Of a stretch of 43,847 bases of DNA, positions 38,376 to 43,847 are shown piece after piece. This DNA comes from a virus. The notes beneath the pieces were generated by a model that worked only from the letters and a program-made list of their open reading frames with translations, made no database searches and was not told where the DNA came from. Each line of letters opens with the position of its first letter. Within the stretch, counting starts at the first letter, position 1. The translations under genes and the position numbers were made by a program. Location: positions 1-43,847 of the IMG/VR virus record IMGVR_UViG_3300025122_000035, one strand, 5' to 3'.

Positions 38376-39250
38376 GGATCGGTACTCCACGTGAGACTGC
38401 TTGGCACATGCGCAGAGGCCGTGAATCCGCCGTCGATTCTTGCGTCGCCAATCAACACCCCGGACCTTTGACGCACCGAGAAGTCGGAGAAGTCTACGAT
38501 GAATGGGAGTCCGTAACCCACGCTTCGAGCAAGCGACGAGTTGGTTACGCACTCAACGTCGAACCCGCCGACTTTGCCGTCCAGGTAGATGCCCGTCGCA
38601 GGCTTTGGAGCCGGGTAGTGATAGCGGGAGAGATTGACATCCGCGTCATCCCACTTGAGGTTCTTGATCTGCGCGTATACAACACCGGCATTCCCTTTGT
38701 GCTGATCTATGTGCAAACTCAAACCGGAATTGGCCGCCCCCTCAGGAGGAGGAGGCGGGGTTCCGGCAGCCCCCGACCACGTGAGAGATCCAAGCGTAAT
38801 TGTCCAGCTTACCGGAGGTTCGTCTTGCCACGCGTCCGTCTCGGTGACTTCGGTAGCATACACGGGGGAGTTGACCCGGCCAGAGCCGGGGCTGGCTGAC
38901 TCCGTGCGCCAGATGCGTCGACCGTCGATGCTGTACGTGAAGTCCCGTTCGATGTCGTCGTCGCCCGCGCCGGAGATGTAGACGAACTCGTGCCCGTGAT
39001 CCACGAGGTCGGCTGACTCTATCCACACAGCAAACGTCAACAACGTGCCCATCGGAGGGCTTGGTCCTGGGGCTGAACCCGACCACCCGCTTGTACTAAT
39101 GTCTTGGATGTAGACCGACATGCCGCCAGCAGTAAAACCGACAAGCGTGGTCGGAGCGGAAACCAGCACAGGGTGAACGGTCTGGTTTTGGACGCGCAGC
39201 GTTCCAGAAATCACCGCTCCGCCGTCCAGCACGTTGGTTTTCGTGGCCAC
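38372..39250 (-). CDS. Structural protein, strand-rich
   Basis: 292 residues from GTG at 39250. It starts MATKTNVLDGGAVISGTLRV, has many Gly/Ser/Thr/Trp strands and a Pro run (GTPPPPPEG) dividing two regions. It resembles small phage baseplate or head-fibre proteins in composition, but no family is recognised. It lies between two other virion-type genes. Confidence 0.6.
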   Translation of the reverse strand: MATKTNVLDGGAVISGTLRVQNQTVHPVLVSAPTTLVGFTAGGMSVYIQDISTSGWSGSAPGPSPPMGTLLTFAVWIESADLVDHGHEFVYISGAGDDDIERDFTYSIDGRRIWRTESASPGSGRVNSPVYATEVTETDAWQDEPPVSWTITLGSLTWSGAAGTPPPPPEGAANSGLSLHIDQHKGNAGVVYAQIKNLKWDDADVNLSRYHYPAPKPATGIYLDGKVGGFDVECVTNSSLARSVGYGLPFIVDFSDFSVRQRSGVLIGDARIDGGFTASAHVPSSLTWSTDP

Positions 39251-39252
39251 TA

Positions 39253-39825
39253 TCAGCCCTCATCCCGTTTCTTCGCAACCCTCCACGCCTTCATCTCATC
39301 CCCGCTGTGCCCTCCGACATGCATATCGTTTTGAAGATGCAGTACGAACTGCCCTATGCCGGACTTCGGGCCGGTAAGTCTGCCAGCCTCGAACAGATGC
39401 CCGATGACGATGTCGTAGCCCTTGAGCACTCCGGCCACGTTGCCCATCGTCGCCTCATACACCCGATCGTGGAACATAGCGATGGGCGCGTACTGCGATC
39501 CATCCACAAACAAAACGCCATCATCAACAGACGATGACGCCAGACCCGCCATCAATAGGGAGCATGCCGTGTTGGCCTTACCCCTCACGATGGCACAGTT
39601 GTTGTTCAACGCGATCTGGACAGAAGCATCGACAACCGGATGAGGTCCTCCTTCGAGCCCGTCCACGATCCCGCCCACTTCATCATCTTCGGTGACCTCG
39701 TCCAGGGTCAGGTGCTTGCCGAGCGCATCCGCATCGACCAACCACATCAGCGCTACCTTAGGCAGCTTGGCGATCGGCCGTCCGCTGTCTGACTTCTTGG
39801 AACTCGCGCGCTTCGGTGGGTTCAT
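39253..39825 (-). CDS. Hypothetical protein, first gene after promoter-like element B
   Basis: 190 residues. A basic N-terminus (MNPPKRASSKKSDSGRPIAK) leads to an alpha/beta body with hydrophobic strands (KVALMWLVDADALG, IVIGHLFEAG). No recognised family. GGAGAC lies before the ATG and the promoter-like element is 21-51 bases upstream. Confidence 0.65.
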   Translation of the reverse strand: MNPPKRASSKKSDSGRPIAKLPKVALMWLVDADALGKHLTLDEVTEDDEVGGIVDGLEGGPHPVVDASVQIALNNNCAIVRGKANTACSLLMAGLASSSVDDGVLFVDGSQYAPIAMFHDRVYEATMGNVAGVLKGYDIVIGHLFEAGRLTGPKSGIGQFVLHLQNDMHVGGHSGDEMKAWRVAKKRDEG

Positions 39826-39845
39826 CGTGATAGTCTCCTATAAGT

Positions 39846-39876
39846 ACTATACCTTTGAGGCGCCCAGAAACGGGAA
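39846..39876 (-). promoter_or_regulatory. Promoter-like element B (late structural operon)
   Basis: On the minus strand TTCCCG (39876-39871) is followed 19 bases later by TATAGT (39851-39846), within CAAAGGTATAGTA. That 13-base block and the upstream TTCCCG are shared with the plus-strand element at 5926-5963. A GGAGAC ribosome site and the ATG at 39825 follow. This is the only gap of more than 50 bases in this part of the minus arm. Confidence 0.55.
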
Positions 39877-39882
39877 AATAGC

Positions 39883-41292
39883 CTACATCAATATCCACTC
39901 GTCACTCAAAGCGAAGCCGTCGAGACCCGCGTTGAACCTCTGGATCGTCCGAGTCAGAGGCCTAAGGCTCACGTTGACGATGTGCAGGAAATCGAGATCG
40001 CCAACCATGTCATTTACCCCGCCCACCGTCCGGCCAACGTAGACCACGCTCGCCGGGATGTTAGCCGTGCCGGTCGCCGCCACGGACCCCACCTTCTGGC
40101 CATTTAGCCACGCCTGCTTTTCCGCACCGTCCCACACCATCGTCAACATGTACCACGTGTCGATGGACAGACTTAGCGGACCTATATCTGAACTCGGATT
40201 CGACACGCCGTCCAGCGCGGCCCGAAGATGGGTCCCGGTGAATTCCAGATTGATGCCGCTCGCCTGATCCACAAACGTAGTCTGCGCGATGGCGTCCAGC
40301 TTAAACACAATCTCGATCGAGAGCTTGTCGAGCGCCTTCGCCGCAGGCGTGAACGTTGCGTAAGCGGAACCGTCGAGACTGATCGCGTTCTTCAAGTACC
40401 CGCTTGCCCAATCGCACCCCACGAGCGAAACGTCCGGCCCGAGGAAATCCGCATGATGCTCAGTCGTCCCGTACCCCTTGTCAAACGAGCAATAGAGCAC
40501 GGAGCCTGGGTGGGCTTGGTACGTCCTCGGACCCCAGTCTTCCTGGGACTTGATGTCGACCGTCAGCAGAACCTCGTCAAGCTCGCCCGAGTAGTAGACA
40601 GCACTACGCCTACCGATCTCGATCGCGTAAGCGCTCACAGCTATAGTGGCGTCCCCATGGGCGAATCTATACACCACGTCATCGACGCCGACGAGCACAA
40701 CGCCATTGTCGAACTGGCAGTGAAAGTGCTGCCACGTGCCGACCGATACCGGTGGACCCGTATACGTCGACCCTTCCACCTCGGCCACCAGGTTCCCGCC
40801 ACTGATGTAGATCTCCATCACGCCGTCCCAGTTGAACACAGGACCGCTCGTCGGCTTAGCCCATGCGGAGAAGTACAGAAACGAGCCCACCGGAGTCGGG
40901 ACATCGACCGTCGCGTATCCGTAGGTCGACGATCCGTTGAACGAGAGACCGCCGTCAAACTTCGACGACACGATCCACGTAGGACCGACTAGCGTGAGGT
41001 CATTTTCCTCAGCACCCGCATCATCGGCGATCAACCCGGACGCGTCATTGCAATGCCACAAGCCGATAGTGTTCCCGTTCTCGACCCCCGGAACACCGGG
41101 CTCCTCGTAGGAGTGCGTCCTGCGCTCGTAGCTGACGCTGGACTCCACCGGACCTTCGAGGGCCTCCATGACAACGTTCAACTGATCGTTCGTGCTCATC
41201 CTGTCGCGGATAACCCTGACGCCGAGACCGTCAGACGTACCCGCCTCACGTGTATTCCTCAGCAGGTTGTATAGATTCCTGGGGGATGTCAT
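39883..41292 (-). CDS. LamG/concanavalin-like tail protein (two domains)
   Basis: 469 residues from the ATG at 41292 (overlaps upstream stop). Two LamG/jelly-roll-type domains are visible: the first around FDGGLSFNGSSTYGYATVDV, FYFSAWAKPTSGP-like strands, VSVGTWQHFHCQFDNGVVLV and SGELDEVLL; the second around NAISLDGSAYATFTP, LSIEIVFKLDAI, SIDTWYMLTMVWDGAEKQAW and NGQKVGS. Such domains bind glycans and occur in phage tail fibres and baseplates. It probably contributes to host attachment. Confidence 0.75.
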   Translation of the reverse strand: MTSPRNLYNLLRNTREAGTSDGLGVRVIRDRMSTNDQLNVVMEALEGPVESSVSYERRTHSYEEPGVPGVENGNTIGLWHCNDASGLIADDAGAEENDLTLVGPTWIVSSKFDGGLSFNGSSTYGYATVDVPTPVGSFLYFSAWAKPTSGPVFNWDGVMEIYISGGNLVAEVEGSTYTGPPVSVGTWQHFHCQFDNGVVLVGVDDVVYRFAHGDATIAVSAYAIEIGRRSAVYYSGELDEVLLTVDIKSQEDWGPRTYQAHPGSVLYCSFDKGYGTTEHHADFLGPDVSLVGCDWASGYLKNAISLDGSAYATFTPAAKALDKLSIEIVFKLDAIAQTTFVDQASGINLEFTGTHLRAALDGVSNPSSDIGPLSLSIDTWYMLTMVWDGAEKQAWLNGQKVGSVAATGTANIPASVVYVGRTVGGVNDMVGDLDFLHIVNVSLRPLTRTIQRFNAGLDGFALSDEWILM

Positions 41293-43538
41293 TCCGGGTA
41301 TTGAACCGCCTCTATCACGCAATTGTAGATCTCATTGTCAGACGAGTGACTGACACTCCCAGGCCCGATTGGGGTAGACGACGAGACAACGAGGAACGGC
41401 GCAGCAACCCCGTGGAACTTGATGAAGCTACCCGGCCTGAGCGCTGGATCATGCTTGGTCTTGAATGAGATGTGCCTGCGCAATGTGCCGAAGATCTTGC
41501 GCAACTGCTCCACATACCACCTGACGTAGTTGATGTGGTTCAATCTGGTGATTGCGATCACGACGCGTCCCTCGCCAACATAAGAGACGTAATCCTCGTT
41601 GATCTGGCTGTCTACGTCTATCCACCCATCCACGATCGGTTTATGGGTCGCATCGTTAAACCCCACAACCCATATCTCGTTGCGGAAGTCCTTATGAAGG
41701 AACTCGACATTGATGTCTGACATGAAGTACGCATAGTCGGCCGCGACCGGATCATCGTCGAGATCCCCGGCCGCGTATGCTGCCTGATCGTCAGCCAACG
41801 CCGCCGCCGCCTGAGCCCTACTCGTGTAAAAAACACGCGAGATGTCCGTGACATCCGGTGGCTCAAGGATGAAGTCTTCATCCCCATTGAAGCCCATGCG
41901 CCAGTTCGACACGAACTTCTCATGCAGGTCCGCGAGGAGTGTGTCGCCCTTCGACCCGCTCTTCGGCTGGAACTGGTAATCCTTGCTGGTCCGATTCTTC
42001 GGGAGGATGATGTTCGCCGCCGACGCATCGACCGTGATCTTAGCCGGGTCGAAGCCCTCCCTCGTCAAGTACATCTCGATAGCGGCCTTCAGCGTCATCC
42101 CATCATAGGCCGGATGCGCCCCAATGATCTTCTGCTGCAACCGGACCCACGCGTCCCCGCACTCCCATGCGATGGTCAGCGCCTCCTTCGTCGGCGTTTG
42201 CCACCACTCAAACAATGGGTCCAGCGTGTAGAGCACGGCTCGATCCACCCCAAACACATCCAGATCAATCCTGTTCATCGGACGGTACGCCAACTCGTTG
42301 TACGCGCCGTCTGGGTTGAACAGCGTAATCGACGCCTTGTAACCTATGAGATCGGCGCTGAGCGTCTCGTTGATGATAACATCATTGGTGATGTCGACCG
42401 CGTTCGGAGTCTTGTCGTCCGCTTCCCCGTCAGCATCGATGCGACAGGTATACAGCACAGGGCTGCGGATACCGTCAGATGTCTGAAAGTTGAGAGTCGC
42501 GTAGAATTCCCTGAACTCGTCCCCGGCCGTCAGGATGCGATTGGTGTCCTTCTCCTTGATGATGGACGAGATCGCGGTGCCGTCCGGCGTCCACTTGTCG
42601 TTGGTCACAGTCGGGAACGTAGCGTCCGACTCATTCTTAGCCACCGGATCTGTATCGAGGCTACCCCCGGCAAGATCGAACGTGTACGGGAGGAAGTTCA
42701 ACACAGACAGCCCGCCGCCCAAGCTCCTCACGCCGGGGGAGCCTTGAGGCATGAGCCTGATACTCTTCCGACCAATCCTACTGCTGTAAACCGCGCCCCC
42801 GTTCTTGAGATAGGGGCTGCGGATCACGAAGTCGTCGTAGTAGTATGTGCCCGCTGCAGCCCCAGTGTTGATCGATCCTATCGGCAGTATCGACATCGTG
42901 AACCAGAACTGTCCGAAACCAGACGCGGGAAGCTCAAGCGGCAACTGCATCGTCCGCACCATCATCGCTGATGGATCTTGCTCAAACGCATCGTAGTCGT
43001 CGTACTCATACTCGTAGACCGTCAACCCATTCACAACATCGATGTGAAACGACAGCGGCGAGAAGTAGTACGTGAGCCCATTGATGGACGCCGACTTAGA
43101 CCAGTCAACACGCGGGAAGAACTGGATGTCAGGACTGAACAACGCCGGGGTCGGAGGGAACCAAAAGAGGTTGAAGTTCATCCCCTGGTTCTCCGCCATC
43201 TGATACGACGGACTCCAGTACGCCTGCCACGGCGTCTCTGCCGGATACGTGTCGTTCCCGGCCCATCCAATGAACGTTCCGCCTCCGCCAAATGGGTCCT
43301 CGCCCTCGATAAACCCATCGGCCTCCGGGAGCAGGTGGAACGCATCCTTGCCGTATGCTATGGCGTCACGATCCAGTTGCGGTTGGAGCATGACAACGCG
43401 AGCCAGGTCGTCGAACATGAACCCGTCAGTCACCAGCCCGCGAGGGTTCCTGCCGAGCGCCTGGAGGTACGTCAACCACGGACGCTGGATGACTCGTTGC
43501 GGCTTGTCTGCCGTAACCGACAGGTCGAATGTAGCCAC
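41289..43538 (-). CDS. Large tail/baseplate protein
   Basis: 749 residues from GTG at 43538, overlapping the previous stop by one base (TAGTG). The first half is aromatic, strand-rich sequence; the second half contains a mixed domain with PMNRIDLDVFGVDRAVLYTL, ITVDASAANIILPKN, and QFQPKSGSKGDTLLADLHEK that resembles the baseplate-hub or distal tail-protein region of phages. Position right after the probable tape-measure gene supports a hub or distal tail role. No precise family is assigned. Confidence 0.65.
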   Translation of the reverse strand: MATFDLSVTADKPQRVIQRPWLTYLQALGRNPRGLVTDGFMFDDLARVVMLQPQLDRDAIAYGKDAFHLLPEADGFIEGEDPFGGGGTFIGWAGNDTYPAETPWQAYWSPSYQMAENQGMNFNLFWFPPTPALFSPDIQFFPRVDWSKSASINGLTYYFSPLSFHIDVVNGLTVYEYEYDDYDAFEQDPSAMMVRTMQLPLELPASGFGQFWFTMSILPIGSINTGAAAGTYYYDDFVIRSPYLKNGGAVYSSRIGRKSIRLMPQGSPGVRSLGGGLSVLNFLPYTFDLAGGSLDTDPVAKNESDATFPTVTNDKWTPDGTAISSIIKEKDTNRILTAGDEFREFYATLNFQTSDGIRSPVLYTCRIDADGEADDKTPNAVDITNDVIINETLSADLIGYKASITLFNPDGAYNELAYRPMNRIDLDVFGVDRAVLYTLDPLFEWWQTPTKEALTIAWECGDAWVRLQQKIIGAHPAYDGMTLKAAIEMYLTREGFDPAKITVDASAANIILPKNRTSKDYQFQPKSGSKGDTLLADLHEKFVSNWRMGFNGDEDFILEPPDVTDISRVFYTSRAQAAAALADDQAAYAAGDLDDDPVAADYAYFMSDINVEFLHKDFRNEIWVVGFNDATHKPIVDGWIDVDSQINEDYVSYVGEGRVVIAITRLNHINYVRWYVEQLRKIFGTLRRHISFKTKHDPALRPGSFIKFHGVAAPFLVVSSSTPIGPGSVSHSSDNEIYNCVIEAVQYPE

Positions 43539-43847
43539 TATCGACCTTCCTGGATGCCAGCGATGTCCCGAGCAAATTGATTCCCGAGCTTCTGAACCGA
43601 CGACTCGATCCTGCGCGTCACTTCTGGCATGTCACCTGTATAGAGCACTCGGACGGTGATCTCCCCATTGCCAGCCTTGAGCATGTTGGCTCTCGTGGTA
43701 TTGTTCGTCGCAGAAAGCATGTCGCTGATATTGCCAATCCCCATTGCTTCAGCCATCGACCCACCGGAAGTGAACTGCTGGATCAACTCCTGCGGAGCGC
43801 CGAGGATCTTGTCCACGATGCCGGTGAACTTGTCCTCGGTCTCGTCA
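43538..43847 (-). CDS. C-terminus of probable tail tape-measure protein (5' partial)
   Basis: The frame is open to the right edge, so only the last ~102 residues are present. The sequence is helical and Gln/Asn/Met-rich (GIGNISDMLSATNNTTRANM; VTRRIESSVQKLGNQFARDI). Tape-measure genes usually precede the distal tail genes, and the next gene downstream is a large tail protein, so this is the likely identity. The GTG at 43816 is an internal codon. Confidence 0.5.
   Translation of the reverse strand, partial: DETEDKFTGIVDKILGAPQELIQQFTSGGSMAEAMGIGNISDMLSATNNTTRANMLKAGNGEITVRVLYTGDMPEVTRRIESSVQKLGNQFARDIAGIQEGR

Noticed and set aside
41922-42971. Plus-strand 349-codon frame opposite the large tail protein
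   Set aside because: Arg/Val/Asp-rich antisense shadow without protein-like motifs.
1-43847. CRISPR array associated with the Cas4-like gene
   Set aside because: No regular direct repeats with spacers and no cas1, cas2 or effector genes were seen; the Cas4-like protein fits a phage recombination exonuclease.
1-43847. tRNA or rRNA genes
   Set aside because: Intergenic gaps are mostly under 100 bases and no cloverleaf or rRNA-like segment was recognised by eye; a tRNAscan run would be decisive.

Overview
The window is part of a large double-stranded DNA tailed-phage genome (Caudoviricetes). It has a terminase, a portal and a T4-type protease/capsid module, followed by tail and adhesin genes. 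No ribosomal RNA, tRNA, integrase or bacterial housekeeping operon was recognised. Base composition is GC-rich, gene density is very high, and many neighbouring genes overlap by 1 to 8 bases (ATGA, TTGA or TGATG junctions), with frequent GTG and TTG starts. The host cannot be named. The heptose-type sugar genes hint at a Gram-negative host, but that is inference only.

Layout. Positions 1-21688 are all plus strand. They begin with replication and recombination: a zinc-motif protein, a superfamily II helicase, a nucleotidyltransferase, a truncated SMC-type ATPase, a primase-helicase, an Erf-like annealing protein, a RecA-like recombinase, a small nuclease and a Cas4-like exonuclease. From 10365 to 19864 lies a glycan-synthesis block: RmlD-like reductase, RmlC-like epimerase, SDR epimerase, family 9 glycosyltransferase, polysaccharide pyruvyltransferase, family 4 glycosyltransferase and an HldE-type sugar kinase. 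The arm ends with a degenerate NUMOD4/HNH-like protein, a circularly permuted C5-cytosine methyltransferase and a mini helix-turn-helix protein.

A 12-bp-stem hairpin at 21670-21698 separates the converging arms. From 43847 down to 21726 everything is on the minus strand. In transcription order this arm holds: the end of a probable tape-measure protein, a large tail/baseplate protein, a LamG-like lectin-fold protein, structural proteins and an Asp-box protein; then a DNA methyltransferase, an Hjc-like nuclease and helix-turn-helix mini-proteins; then two glycosyltransferases flanking a B12-type radical SAM enzyme; and finally the head module (small terminase candidate, large terminase, portal, a DNA-ligase-like protein, and an 826-residue protease-scaffold-capsid fusion).

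The plus arm probably makes early replication, recombination and nucleotide-sugar functions, and the minus arm makes virions. A near-identical promoter-like element precedes the recombination operon (5926-5963, plus) and a late structural operon (39846-39876, minus). The sugar genes on both arms plausibly form one system that decorates the virion, the host surface or DNA; the target is not visible in the sequence. The most unusual points are the three-in-one capsid polyprotein with an internal start, the permuted methyltransferase, an amber stop followed by 80 in-frame codons without a normal start, the ligase-like protein in the head operon, and the phage-borne heptose-like pathway with a catalytic Asp-to-Asn change in its kinase.
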